NCBI GenBank assembly: GCA_012798535.1
Contig: JAAZMZ010000023.1
Span: 62,001 to 126,000, forward strand
From: Leptolinea sp.
GTDB lineage: Bacteria; Chloroflexota; Anaerolineae; Anaerolineales; Anaerolineaceae
Length of the DNA stretch: 64,000 nucleotides
Reading direction: 5' to 3'
Below are positions 16,610 through 25,422 of the stretch, in pieces (the first letter of the stretch is position 1; the number at the start of each line of letters is the position of its first letter). The position numbers were made by a program, and so were the translations under genes. The notes under the pieces are model-generated. The model was not told the DNA's origin. It saw only the letters and a program-made list of their open reading frames with translations, and did no database searches.

Positions 16610-17967
16610 TTGGTTTTAATTAAATCCATGTTCTCATTCAGGAAATCGTCCATTGCGCGTATGGCCGTCTGAATATGCCTGGCAGCTCTCTCCTGACGAA
16701 TGACAAACCGGTTCTCCAGTTCGGGAAGAATTCCAAAGCTGGCTTTTATGGGTTGAAATCTCTCGGCAGGAGTCTCCGTAATATAACGATATAACGCACC
16801 GATCATGGTTGCAGAAGGAAAGATAAGCATCTTCCGGCCGGATATAAAATTGGCTGCATTTATTCCCGCCAATAGGCCGGATGCAATATTCCCCAGATAA
16901 CCTTCAATACCGGTGATTTGTCCGGCAAGAAACAGATCTGAGCGTGTCTTTGTTTGAGATGTGGTTTGAAGAAGAGATGGAGAGGAAATATATGTGTTTC
17001 GGTGCATTTGCCCAAAGCGAGAAAACTCTGCACCCGCCAAACCTGGAACCATGCGAAAGACAAGTTTTTGAGAGGGAATCGTCAGGTTGGTTTGAAATCC
17101 CACCATATTGTAAAGTGAACCGGAATGATTATCCTGACGAAGCTGTAAAACCGCATACGGCCGCTGTCCAGTTCGGGAATCCATCAACCCAATTGGGCGC
17201 ATCGGACCAAAGCAAAGCGATTGATGCCCCCGGGCAGCGATCACTTCAACAGGCAGGCAGCCTTCAAAGAATTTGCCTTTTCCGGCATTAACACCGGTGT
17301 GGATTTCATTTTCAAAATTTTGCAATGGAGTGCGTTCTGCCGATATCAATGCATCGACAAAACAATCATATTCCTCTTTTGTGAACGGACAATTTATATA
17401 ATCAGACGAATGCCCTTTTTCCGCCTCAAAACGAGATGCATAGAAGGCCACCGAAAAATCAATGCTCTCTTTATAGATTATTGGAGCAACAGCATCATAG
17501 AAAAAGAGGTTATTCTTTCCCGAAAACCGGATCAAAGCATCTGAAAGGCCTGGAGAGGTGAGCGGCCCGGAGGCTATGATCGTCGGTGAATCCGGAATTT
17601 CTCTGATTTCTTTTCGGATAACACGAATTTTTGGATGGTTAAGAATGACCTGTTCGACACTGGCAGAAAATAAATCCCGATCAACGGAAAGGGAACTGCC
17701 TGATGGTACACATGTTTCCAGAGCAATTCGCACGAGTAATGAGTTTAATCTGCTCAATTCGGCAAATAACAAACCCGTAGCTCTATCCGGCAAACGGGAG
17801 CCCAGAGAATTGGAACAGACCAGTTCCGCCAGCCGCGAAGAGATATGCGCTGGTGAAGTAACTTTCGGGCGCATTTCGTATAGCACCACATCGATACCTC
17901 GTTCAGCTGCCTGAAAAGCCGCTTCACAGCCTGCTAACCCGCCTCCAATTATGATCAATTCTGCCAT
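16606..17967 (-). CDS. trmFO: FADH2/folate-dependent tRNA (uracil-54-C5)-methyltransferase
   Basis: Flavoprotein that methylates U54 of tRNA with methylenetetrahydrofolate. The N-terminal dinucleotide-binding motif is IIGGGLAGCEAAFQAAERG, followed by VVLYEMRPKVTSPAH. The conserved ELVCSNSLGS and AGQITGIEGYLGNIASGLL segments are present. The ORF track begins at 18024. I choose the ATG at 17967 (MAELIIIGGG, 453 aa), because the family begins there and the earlier start would run into the divergent rpoN sigma54 promoter. The product is a bacterial alternative to SAM-dependent TrmA and is typical of Firmicutes, Chloroflexota and similar groups. Confidence 0.93.
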   Translation of the reverse strand: MAELIIIGGGLAGCEAAFQAAERGIDVVLYEMRPKVTSPAHISSRLAELVCSNSLGSRLPDRATGLLFAELSRLNSLLVRIALETCVPSGSSLSVDRDLFSASVEQVILNHPKIRVIRKEIREIPDSPTIIASGPLTSPGLSDALIRFSGKNNLFFYDAVAPIIYKESIDFSVAFYASRFEAEKGHSSDYINCPFTKEEYDCFVDALISAERTPLQNFENEIHTGVNAGKGKFFEGCLPVEVIAARGHQSLCFGPMRPIGLMDSRTGQRPYAVLQLRQDNHSGSLYNMVGFQTNLTIPSQKLVFRMVPGLAGAEFSRFGQMHRNTYISSPSLLQTTSQTKTRSDLFLAGQITGIEGYLGNIASGLLAGINAANFISGRKMLIFPSATMIGALYRYITETPAERFQPIKASFGILPELENRFVIRQERAARHIQTAIRAMDDFLNENMDLIKTK

Positions 17968-18007
17968 GTGCTGAGTTTCCCTGATGCTGATTTTACTTGA
18001 AAAAGTT

Positions 18008-18023
18008 TGGCACAGAACTTGCA
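18008..18023 (+). promoter_or_regulatory. Sigma54 (-24/-12) promoter upstream of rpoN
   Basis: TGGCAC-AGAAC-TTGCA places GG (18009-18010) and GC (18021-18022) exactly 10 bases apart, matching the sigma54 consensus at almost every position. The predicted start is near 18034, 35 bases before the preferred rpoN ATG. This implies that sigma54 drives its own gene. Confidence 0.85.
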
Positions 18024-18068
18024 CTTATAAACCTTAACGGATATACTGATCGGAAGGTTAGGGATGCT

Positions 18069-19478
18069 ATGTTTCAAACACACCAACAATCTCTTCGACC
18101 ATTAACGACGGCGCATCTCGCCCAGACCATGACTCTTTTGAGTCTTACGGCGGATGAACTAAGGGAACAGATTGAATCAGAATTGGCGTCAAATCCGGCG
18201 CTGGAATTACTAGAAGAACGCCGCTGTCCAACCTGTCACCGCCTGCTTCCTCCCAGAGGTGCCTGTCCAACCTGTAGTTCACCAAAATCAGAAGAAATCG
18301 AAGAACCGATTGTATTTGTTTCACCAAGAGAAGATTTTAACTTCAGTGGCGGAATGACCGGTGAGGATATGCCTGAGGATAATTATTCCTCAACAGTTGA
18401 AGACCTTCCTACATTTGTTCTGCGACAGATCGCCTCTGAATTGGATAATTCGGAACGAACCATAGCGGCGTACTTTCTCACACATCTGGATGATGATGGA
18501 TTATTGACGATTCCACTGATAGAAATCGCACGTTATTTCCATGTACCACTTTCAAAAGTGGAAGAAATACAGAAGAAAATCCAGAGAGCCGAACCCTACG
18601 GAGTAGGTTCCTGCTCACCCCAGGAAGCTTTACTGGCACAACTCGATCTTCTTGAAGAAAGTCGTGAAATACCTCCTCTGGCACGCTCTATCATCGAAAA
18701 GGAAATGAGTTTGCTATCGCGTCATCAATACGCCGAACTGGCAAGGGCATTCAAGGTTAGTTTGCGAACAATTCATCAAACTGTAGCTTTCATCACCGAA
18801 AACCTTAATCCATTCCCGGCCAGATCGCACTGGGGTGATATGCGGCAATCTACGGAGATGCCTCCACAGGTTTACCATCGTCCAGATATTTTGATGAGTT
18901 TTCTCAATGATGATCCATCAAAACCACTGGTAATAGAAATTATCATGCCTTTAAATGGTACTTTACGAGTAAATCCGATGTTCAGATCTGCGATCCATGA
19001 AGCCGACCAGGACAAGAAAGATGATTGGAAAAATGATCTTGAGCGGGCTTCTTTGTTTGTTAAATGTTTGCAGCAACGAAATCATACAATTACACGATTA
19101 ATGCATCGGGTGGCTGCGTTACAACGCAATTTCATCTGCAGAGGCGAGAAATATCTTAAACCTGTAACCCGAGCCCAGTTATCCACAGAATTAGGTGTGC
19201 ATGAATCAACAATTTCACGCGCCGTCGCCAACAAAGCCGTTCAATTACCCAATGGTCGGATCATCCCTCTGGCAATGTTTTTTGACCGCTCATTGAATGT
19301 AAGACAGGTTTTAAAGGAAATCATTGAGAAAGAAGCTCATTCACTTAGCGACACTGAGATTTCTGAGTTATTATCAGAACAGGGCTATCAAGTCGCACGG
19401 AGAACTGTAGCCAAGTATCGAGCGATGGAAGGAATCTTGCCCGCACACCTAAGGAGACCTGCACCCGGCGTGGGATGA
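18069..19478 (+). CDS. rpoN: RNA polymerase sigma-54 factor with inserted zinc-ribbon-like motif
   Basis: Alternative sigma factor (469 aa from this start) that needs an AAA+ activator for open-complex formation. Region I is seen as LRPLTTAHLAQTMTLLSLTADELREQIE. The core-binding domain follows, then the HTH (STELGVHESTISRAVANKAV) and the RpoN box VARRTVAKYR near the C-terminus. The ORF track starts at 17997. I reject that start because it would contain the sigma54 promoter; the ATG at 18069 follows GGAAGG/AGGG and begins close to region I. Odd feature: two CxxC pairs (RRCPTCHRLLPPRGACPTC, residues about 51-69) are inserted just after region I. It is the first gene of an rpoN-kinase-activator operon. 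Confidence 0.93.
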   Translation: MFQTHQQSLRPLTTAHLAQTMTLLSLTADELREQIESELASNPALELLEERRCPTCHRLLPPRGACPTCSSPKSEEIEEPIVFVSPREDFNFSGGMTGEDMPEDNYSSTVEDLPTFVLRQIASELDNSERTIAAYFLTHLDDDGLLTIPLIEIARYFHVPLSKVEEIQKKIQRAEPYGVGSCSPQEALLAQLDLLEESREIPPLARSIIEKEMSLLSRHQYAELARAFKVSLRTIHQTVAFITENLNPFPARSHWGDMRQSTEMPPQVYHRPDILMSFLNDDPSKPLVIEIIMPLNGTLRVNPMFRSAIHEADQDKKDDWKNDLERASLFVKCLQQRNHTITRLMHRVAALQRNFICRGEKYLKPVTRAQLSTELGVHESTISRAVANKAVQLPNGRIIPLAMFFDRSLNVRQVLKEIIEKEAHSLSDTEISELLSEQGYQVARRTVAKYRAMEGILPAHLRRPAPGVG

Positions 19479-21421
19479 GTGATGCCAATTTCAACAATCC
19501 GTTAAATCCTGCGATCAGTCGTTTACGAATTCCAGGCATTCAAGAATTTTCATTTTTATTGAATGCCTTCAGTGAAGCGGCGATAGTTTTGGATTTAAGG
19601 ACTTTATTTATCTATCAATCAAACCCGGCTTTTATTCAACTTACGGCTTTTTCACAAATTGAATTGGCCGGATTATCCGTGGTAGATATTCTCCCTGATT
19701 TCTCACAGGAATTCTTTATTTCCGGAGAACCACTAACCGCCAGCCTGATGCGCCGGAAGAGAAATCCGATCCCGGTGATCGTTCAGGGTACAATTTTGAA
19801 TGCAGAGAGAACCTGGGGGTTATTGACTTTTATTCCCGAGGCAAAACACGCCGAATCGCAGGGCGCCTGGCAATCCGACCTGTTCTCAGGATTAATGGAT
19901 CTGGCGACAATACGCGAAGAACCGGATCTTGAAAAGTCGTTACTGAAAGGTTTTGGGATAACGAAACTGATCACCCGGGCTAAGAAGATCTGTATCTACA
20001 AAGCTGACAGCCAGCAACCTCGCCTAATCCGTATCTCTTTCGACAAACAATCCGAGATATTTCCTGAAATATTGCCATCAAGTGACCTTGTTCAGCTATC
20101 CACAGCCTCCATGTGGATTCCAGGCAGGAAAGTGGTTGCAGAGGTACAGCGCGCAGCCCTAGTTGCCAATCTCAGCTACGTGGCAACCATCCCGCTGGGA
20201 CAGAAAAATGCCCTGTTCGGATTACTTGTTGTGGGTGATCAGGAAGGCCAACCGTCTGAACGGCTGGAAAATATTCTATATGTCCTTTCTGCTCACCTGA
20301 CGGCGGCATTACAGCATTTTATTCTGATCGATAATCTCCGCAAAGAAGTGCAAAACCAAAAACTGACAGCGGATATTCGTGGAACAGTTTTTGAACACAG
20401 CCAGGAAGGCATCCTTTTCATTTCACGTGAATTGCATATTCTCGAAATCAATCCCGCTGCCGAATGGATGCTGCAGTACGCCGCCTGGGAAGTGAAAAAT
20501 CAACCGGTGGCAAACGTGATAATTGGACCAGATCGGATGATGACCGTACTAGAATCATGCTTACAAGGTATACCCACGCATAATATGGGTAATGTATCCG
20601 TGCACCGGCGAAACGGGCAATCGTTCCCGGCGCATATCCAGGTCATTCCGGTGATGAAAGAAAAGGAACTAATCGGAATTGTTATGTTCATCCGGGATAT
20701 CAGCGAACATGAACAGATACGTCTGCGCAGCCAGCAGCTGGAACAACGGGCACTACTGGGAGAATTCACAGCGATCTTTGCCCACGAGGTACGTAATCCA
20801 ATCAACAATATTTCCACAGGGCTGCAGTTGATTTCCGCTCGCTTGCCGGAAGAAGATGTCAATCTGGATGTTTTGAATCGTATGCTCGGCGATTGCACAC
20901 GGTTGGATCATTTGATGGAATCCATTCTCGCTTTTTCGAAACCGCAGGAATTACGGCTCGAAAAAATCGAGATCGATAAATTTCTACAACGGATCCTTGA
21001 CCGGTGGCGTCCCAGATTGGCCCGGGTAAACGTGCAACCGTTCTTTTCGGCTGCGCAGGATCTGCCATCGATCAATGGAGATCCAAGAGCTTTGGAACAG
21101 GTTTTTACTAATCTCATTTCCAATGCCATTGATGCTATGAGCCAAAATGGCGGCACATTGGCTGTTCATGTCAATCCGGATCATTCATTACCTAACCGGC
21201 CGCAGGTTGAGGTAAGCGTATCGGATAATGGCCCTGGAATTCCCGATGAAATAAAAGAGAGGATGTTCGAACCGTTCGTGACGACAAAATCACACGGTAC
21301 CGGTCTCGGATTGGCCATTACAAAAAGGATAATAACTGCCCATCAGGGAAATATCACGGTAAAATCCTTCCCGGGGGGAACTATTTTCCACGTTTATTTA
21401 CCTGCCAGCAGCGGAGAATGA
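19475..21421 (+). CDS. Soluble PAS/GAF sensor histidine kinase (NtrB-like)
   Basis: Two-component sensor kinase (648 aa) with no membrane helix, so it reads a cytoplasmic signal. Domain order: PAS at about 25-120 ([20 protein letters not shown]), GAF-like at about 130-290, a second PAS at about 305-415 ([20 protein letters not shown]), HisKA with phospho-acceptor His437 in [12 protein letters not shown], and HATPase_c with [18 protein letters not shown] and [16 protein letters not shown]. It overlaps rpoN by 4 bases (ATGA) and is followed 3 bases later by its presumed partner. The NtrB-like layout and the sigma54 context make it the likely controller of the activator. The ligand is unknown. 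Confidence 0.9.
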   Translation: MSDANFNNPLNPAISRLRIPGIQEFSFLLNAFSEAAIVLDLRTLFIYQSNPAFIQLTAFSQIELAGLSVVDILPDFSQEFFISGEPLTASLMRRKRNPIPVIVQGTILNAERTWGLLTFIPEAKHAESQGAWQSDLFSGLMDLATIREEPDLEKSLLKGFGITKLITRAKKICIYKADSQQPRLIRISFDKQSEIFPEILPSSDLVQLSTASMWIPGRKVVAEVQRAALVANLSYVATIPLGQKNALFGLLVVGDQEGQPSERLENILYVLSAHLTAALQHFILIDNLRKEVQNQKLTADIRGTVFEHSQEGILFISRELHILEINPAAEWMLQYAAWEVKNQPVANVIIGPDRMMTVLESCLQGIPTHNMGNVSVHRRNGQSFPAHIQVIPVMKEKELIGIVMFIRDISEHEQIRLRSQQLEQRALLGEFTAIFAHEVRNPINNISTGLQLISARLPEEDVNLDVLNRMLGDCTRLDHLMESILAFSKPQELRLEKIEIDKFLQRILDRWRPRLARVNVQPFFSAAQDLPSINGDPRALEQVFTNLISNAIDAMSQNGGTLAVHVNPDHSLPNRPQVEVSVSDNGPGIPDEIKERMFEPFVTTKSHGTGLGLAITKRIITAHQGNITVKSFPGGTIFHVYLPASSGE

Positions 21422-21424
21422 AGA

Positions 21425-22594
21425 ATGAGCACAAACGTTTTAATTGTCGATGATGAAGAGAACGCGAGAAGGAATATCGGTGAATATCTTTCTGCAAAAG
21501 GCTATGAGGTAACCGGCGCCGGCACTTTGAAAGAAGCACGGGATATGATCATGAATGGAGTGGGGGATGTCATTCTGCTGGACGTTCAATTGCCTGATGG
21601 ATATGGTCCTAATCTGTTATATGAGGTAGATTCACTACCGGCGAGACCGCCGATCATTGTGATCACGGGGTATGGTGATATCGAAACGGCTGTGGATGCC
21701 ATGAAAAATGGTGCACATGATTTTCTAACAAAACCTGTGAATATGTCTCAATTGGAACAGTCCATCCTCAGAGCGCAGGAGATAGTCTCCATGCGTCGAG
21801 AGCTGGCTTATCTGCGGCAGAAACAGAAGAATATAGATTTTGTTGTAGGAAATAATCCAAAAGTCAAAACAGTCATTGAACATGCTCACCGGGCTGCACA
21901 GGCTTCCGTTTCTGTTCTGATCACAGGAGAGACGGGCACTGGAAAAGAAGTGTTGGCGCAATTCATCCATAAATCTGGACCTCGTGCGAACAAGCAGTTT
22001 GTTGCCATCAATTGCGCTGCCATCCAACCCACCGTGCTTGAATCTGAATTGTTCGGTTACGAAAAAGGCGCGTTCACAGGCGCGGATGTAAGGAAACACG
22101 GTCTGATGGAAATAGCTGACGGGGGTGTATTGTTCCTGGATGAAATATCAAAGATGCCACTGGAGATCCAATCAAAACTGCTGCGAGCTGTAGAAGATAA
22201 AGCCATTCGCCGGGTTGGAGGAACGACAACGAACAAGGTGGATATTCAGGTAATATCGGCGTCTAATCGAGACCTATTAAAAATGATGAAGGATGGGGAG
22301 TTCAGAGAAGATCTGTATTACAGGCTAAAAGTTGTCGATCTTGATCTTCCGCCATTGCGTGAGAGAAAAGAAGATATTCCTGAACTCGTCGGTTTTTTCA
22401 TGAGAGAGCAAAACGCACGGCAAGGCTTGAATATCACCGATATAACTCCAAGAGCCATGCAGGCATTGATGGCATACGATTGGCCGGGTAACATTCGCGA
22501 GCTTAATCACGATATTGAACGCGCCATGTTATTTTGTGATGATCCGGTATTAGATATCAACCATCTGCCTTTGGATCTTCAAACAGTAAAATAA
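21425..22594 (+). CDS. Sigma54-dependent response regulator lacking a DNA-binding domain
   Basis: NtrC-family activator (389 aa). The receiver domain spans about 1-120 with phospho-acceptor Asp53 in VILLDVQLPDG and the TKPVNMS segment. The AAA+ domain spans about 140-375, with Walker A GETGTGKE at 168-175, the sigma54-contacting GAFTGA at 215-220, and the arginine-finger region FREDLYYRLKV. Family members usually run to 450-480 residues and end in a Fis-type HTH. This one stops right after the AAA+ lid at LPLDLQTVK, and the next bases are a sigma54 promoter, so no HTH is encoded. DNA-binding-free activators such as Helicobacter FlgR are known. Confidence 0.92.
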   Translation: MSTNVLIVDDEENARRNIGEYLSAKGYEVTGAGTLKEARDMIMNGVGDVILLDVQLPDGYGPNLLYEVDSLPARPPIIVITGYGDIETAVDAMKNGAHDFLTKPVNMSQLEQSILRAQEIVSMRRELAYLRQKQKNIDFVVGNNPKVKTVIEHAHRAAQASVSVLITGETGTGKEVLAQFIHKSGPRANKQFVAINCAAIQPTVLESELFGYEKGAFTGADVRKHGLMEIADGGVLFLDEISKMPLEIQSKLLRAVEDKAIRRVGGTTTNKVDIQVISASNRDLLKMMKDGEFREDLYYRLKVVDLDLPPLRERKEDIPELVGFFMREQNARQGLNITDITPRAMQALMAYDWPGNIRELNHDIERAMLFCDDPVLDINHLPLDLQTVK

Positions 22595-22600
22595 AATCCG

Positions 22601-22616
22601 TGGCATGTAAATTGCA
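22601..22616 (+). promoter_or_regulatory. Sigma54 promoter of the mini-protein/TPR/C25 operon
   Basis: TGGCAT-GTAAA-TTGCA has GG (22602-22603) and GC (22614-22615) 10 bases apart. The predicted start is near 22627, giving a 26-base leader with a free AGGAGG before the ATG at 22653. It lies only 7 bases past the activator's stop codon. Confidence 0.85.
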
Positions 22617-22652
22617 ACAATCCTCCTGTAGATAGTATTCAGGAGGATTGTT
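22616..22652 (+). repeat. 13-bp perfect inverted repeat hiding the ribosome-binding site
   Basis: AACAATCCTCCTG (22616-22628) and CAGGAGGATTGTT (22640-22652) are exact reverse complements with an 11-base loop. The right arm carries the Shine-Dalgarno AGGAGG of the next gene. A transcript reading through from rpoN-kinase-activator would fold it shut. A transcript from the sigma54 promoter starts at the end of the left arm and would not. It could alternatively be a DNA operator. Confidence 0.8.
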
Positions 22653-22973
22653 ATGTCCATATTCTCTGTCAATGATATTTTCCTGGCGATGGCAGTTTTC
22701 CTTTTCATCATCGGGATTTTTTCGATTGCATCAGGGATTTTTGTGCTGGTAGCCAAAATCGCGGGCGGTGATCTGCGAACGATTGCAAGGCAGACAACAG
22801 CTCTAGCCCAAAAAGGATTAACAGAGGAGATCAGCGGTCTGGTGGGGAATGCCACGGCATTAATCGTGGCGATCAATGATCTGGTTAAAACGGCCTCAGG
22901 AATAGGTGTGTTTCTCATCATGGTGGGAATTGTTGCGATCGGAGTCGCTCTTGGAATTCTTACCCAGCTATAA
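22653..22973 (+). CDS. Two-helix small membrane protein, unknown function
   Basis: 106-aa protein that I cannot place in a family. Two membrane helices are visible, at about 6-38 (IFLAMAVFLFIIGIFSIAS and following) and about 82-104 (GIGVFLIMVGIVAIGVALGIL). Between them lies an amphipathic stretch rich in Ala, Thr and Leu (residues 40-75, ARQTTALAQKGLTEEISGLV). It has an excellent AGGAGG start site. It is first in the sigma54-driven operon with the TPR protein and C25-like peptidase, so it may recruit or anchor that module at the membrane; this is inference. Confidence 0.75.
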   Translation: MSIFSVNDIFLAMAVFLFIIGIFSIASGIFVLVAKIAGGDLRTIARQTTALAQKGLTEEISGLVGNATALIVAINDLVKTASGIGVFLIMVGIVAIGVALGILTQL

Positions 22974-23001
22974 ATAATTCTCTGAAGATAACGGAGATAA
23001 C

Positions 23002-25356
23002 ATGCAACCTGCGGATTTGGTTACGAAGATTAACCGTATATTTGGTGAAGAAGATGCTGCTTTATTGATCTCGGCTCTACGACAAGATGCGCTGGTTTGG
23101 AATGCCATTCAAGATGAAACCCTGGCGGTGGGTTTAACGCAAGAATCAAAAGCACGATTGAATGAGTGGACTCCCGCGGCGATATTTTGTCTGTCTGAGA
23201 ATATCCCGTCACCGGCTGATTTAAAGAATCTGAGCCTGGGACTAGATGGAAATATCCGTCAGTTATCCATACAAAACTATGAGACTGTTTGCCGTGGAAA
23301 TAAACCTCCAAAAGATTTGAAACAGGCAGGCTATGCCGCCCTGGCATTACGTGAGCGGCGAAAGCTGGTAAAAAGCTGGGATGGCTTGGCTGAAGAAATG
23401 GAATCCAATCAGGCAATATCCGAGCAGGAAGTCATCAGTGTATGGGGCACTGTGATTTCAATTCTGGCTGGCATCATTTCCGATGAAAATGGACTGTTCG
23501 AGGAAATTCTTGGATTACCGGGTAAAGTAGGCAGAGAACTTGTGAGCCATGCGATATTGTCACTACCGGTTTCGTTGAAAGAAAAGATCAATGTACTATC
23601 CGGCCTGATGATCAAACTTGATCTGGCAGGTCAAATCGACTGGCTGCAAGCCCTGGCTTTACGGGGTGAAATTCGATTAAGCGAGCAATTGGCAAAATTG
23701 CTGATTGCCAATTCCGCATCCAATCTGTTAAATGGATTTCTGGCAACTGAATTATCCTCTTTGGATTTACCCCAGGTCGCAGCGAAAGCTGTACGACTGC
23801 AACAGGCTGCGACGCTGTATCAACTTGCCGGTAAAGAAATTGAAGCCAATCGATTTCTTAATTCTGCGGCAGATACAATCTCTTACCTCAACACGGGTAT
23901 TCGACTGCAGCAGGCCGGAATACAAAATGTTCTTCCGGAAAAAGAGGGAACAGGGAAAAGAGTATCCGGAGAAGAAATCACTGATAACGTAGCCGGATTG
24001 CAGGGAGAATTGTTACTGGCTGCGGCTGCCGGGAGCAGTAGAATTTCGTCAAAAGGTCTGCCGGGAAAATTCGGCAGATGTTTTCAAGAACTACGAGAAG
24101 CGGGAAAACTTGTCCTATCAGGGGAGTTGGATCGCGCCAGGGGACTGGCGTACCCGGCAATCGAAGCCTTTATGCAATTCATATCTTCGGCAAATTCAAA
24201 CTACAGTCCGAAGTTCCTGATCAATTGGCAGCCGGAAGAATTTGTTGAACTACTGGTTAATTTGAATTACCTGAAAGAAGCGGCTGTGGCGGCAGAGTGG
24301 TTCTTGCGTTATCAACCAACAAATGCTAGATTGCTGGGATTGCTCGGGGATCTTTTCACACGAGAAAATCAGCCGGAGCGGGCAGCAAAATCACTATCTC
24401 TGGCCGTTTCGTTAAATCCGAACGATTCATCGAATCGAAGACTACTGGCAAGGCTGCATGAAACAAACGGAAATTATTCCGGAGCCATGGATGAGTGGAA
24501 GAGGATTGTTGATGTAACCGAGAATTCAAATATCGATGATCAGATGAATCTGGCAAAAACCGCTTATCGCGCTGAAGAGTATAAACAAACCTTCAACATC
24601 TGCAAAACGATTCTGGAGAAAGATCCATTCCACGGGCTGGCCTGTTCCTACTTAGGCCAATCGGCCGCCGTACTGGGTGATGATCAGACGGCAAATGAAT
24701 TCCTGCAAAAATCGGTACTACTGGCACCTGACTCCAGCGAAGTCTGGCTGGCATTATCCCGCTATCAAAAACAAAAAGGTGAATTACAGAAGGCTTACGA
24801 GACTTTACGTTCTGCGTCTGCGTCTTTGCCCGATTCTTCAGAAATCAATCTGGAACTGGCATTAATGAGCATGGAGACTGGCAGACCATCAGAAGCGTTG
24901 CCACATCTGAGACTGGCTGCCACGATCCAACCGGAAAATCTGGAAGTTGCCACTCTGTTGATAAATGCTCTGCTTACTCTGGGGCATCAGGAGGAAGCCA
25001 GGGAATTGTTGGGTAACATTCGGAAACGCTGGCCCGAAGATATCGATCTTGCGAAAACTCACGGTTTATTACTGCAGGATGCCGGACAATATCGGGATGC
25101 TATAGCTCCGTTACAACTCGTTAATCGAAAGAATCCGACTGACGAAGACGCCGCCGTTGGACTTTGCCTTTCACAACTCGAATCAAAACTGGACTCTCTA
25201 GTAGTGGAAGGTAAACCCAGACTAAATATAAATTTGGCAGAGATTGCCCAGATCATTTCCACATTGCTTGGCAAGAATGCCGAATCGATACGCGGACATC
25301 TCATCCTTGGCGCGCTGCAATATGCGATGGGTAATCTTGATAAAGCGTTTGATTAA
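23002..25356 (+). CDS. Giant TPR-repeat protein, N-terminal part (ends at in-frame TAA)
   Basis: 784-residue reading frame with no signal peptide or membrane helix. Residues 1-360 are helical and not recognisable. From about 390 onward tetratricopeptide repeats follow one another, for example LGDLFTRENQPERAAKSLSL, LGQSAAVLGDDQTANEFLQK and LSRYQKQKGELQKAYETLRS. The frame stops at TAA 25354-25356 in the middle of a repeat (GNLDKAFD-stop-FKAAAELS). The same frame then continues open for about another thousand codons, so this is the first part of an interrupted protein of about 1,807 residues. It is expected to act as a large protein-protein scaffold. The AACGGAGATAAC upstream serves as ribosome-binding site. 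Confidence 0.85.
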   Translation: MQPADLVTKINRIFGEEDAALLISALRQDALVWNAIQDETLAVGLTQESKARLNEWTPAAIFCLSENIPSPADLKNLSLGLDGNIRQLSIQNYETVCRGNKPPKDLKQAGYAALALRERRKLVKSWDGLAEEMESNQAISEQEVISVWGTVISILAGIISDENGLFEEILGLPGKVGRELVSHAILSLPVSLKEKINVLSGLMIKLDLAGQIDWLQALALRGEIRLSEQLAKLLIANSASNLLNGFLATELSSLDLPQVAAKAVRLQQAATLYQLAGKEIEANRFLNSAADTISYLNTGIRLQQAGIQNVLPEKEGTGKRVSGEEITDNVAGLQGELLLAAAAGSSRISSKGLPGKFGRCFQELREAGKLVLSGELDRARGLAYPAIEAFMQFISSANSNYSPKFLINWQPEEFVELLVNLNYLKEAAVAAEWFLRYQPTNARLLGLLGDLFTRENQPERAAKSLSLAVSLNPNDSSNRRLLARLHETNGNYSGAMDEWKRIVDVTENSNIDDQMNLAKTAYRAEEYKQTFNICKTILEKDPFHGLACSYLGQSAAVLGDDQTANEFLQKSVLLAPDSSEVWLALSRYQKQKGELQKAYETLRSASASLPDSSEINLELALMSMETGRPSEALPHLRLAATIQPENLEVATLLINALLTLGHQEEARELLGNIRKRWPEDIDLAKTHGLLLQDAGQYRDAIAPLQLVNRKNPTDEDAAVGLCLSQLESKLDSLVVEGKPRLNINLAEIAQIISTLLGKNAESIRGHLILGALQYAMGNLDKAFD
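25354..25356 (+). other. Single in-frame stop codon inside the TPR gene
   Basis: Frame reads GAT-TAA-TTC across the junction. Translation on both sides is continuous TPR sequence, and the TAA sits at a position where helix-B residues such as Tyr or His are common. One base change from TAT or TAC would give it. It may be a real nonsense mutation, a readthrough site or a sequencing error. Confidence 0.9.
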
Positions 25357-25422
25357 TTCAAAGCTGCTGCCGAGTTATCAAAAAATGGCGATGAAGACCT
25401 TCATTGGATTGCTCAGGGAGGT

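Noticed and set aside
17968-18068. Upstream starts of trmFO (18024) and rpoN (17997) in the ORF track
   Set aside because: These starts overlap each other and the sigma54 promoter; family N-termini and ribosome-binding sites support the inner starts.
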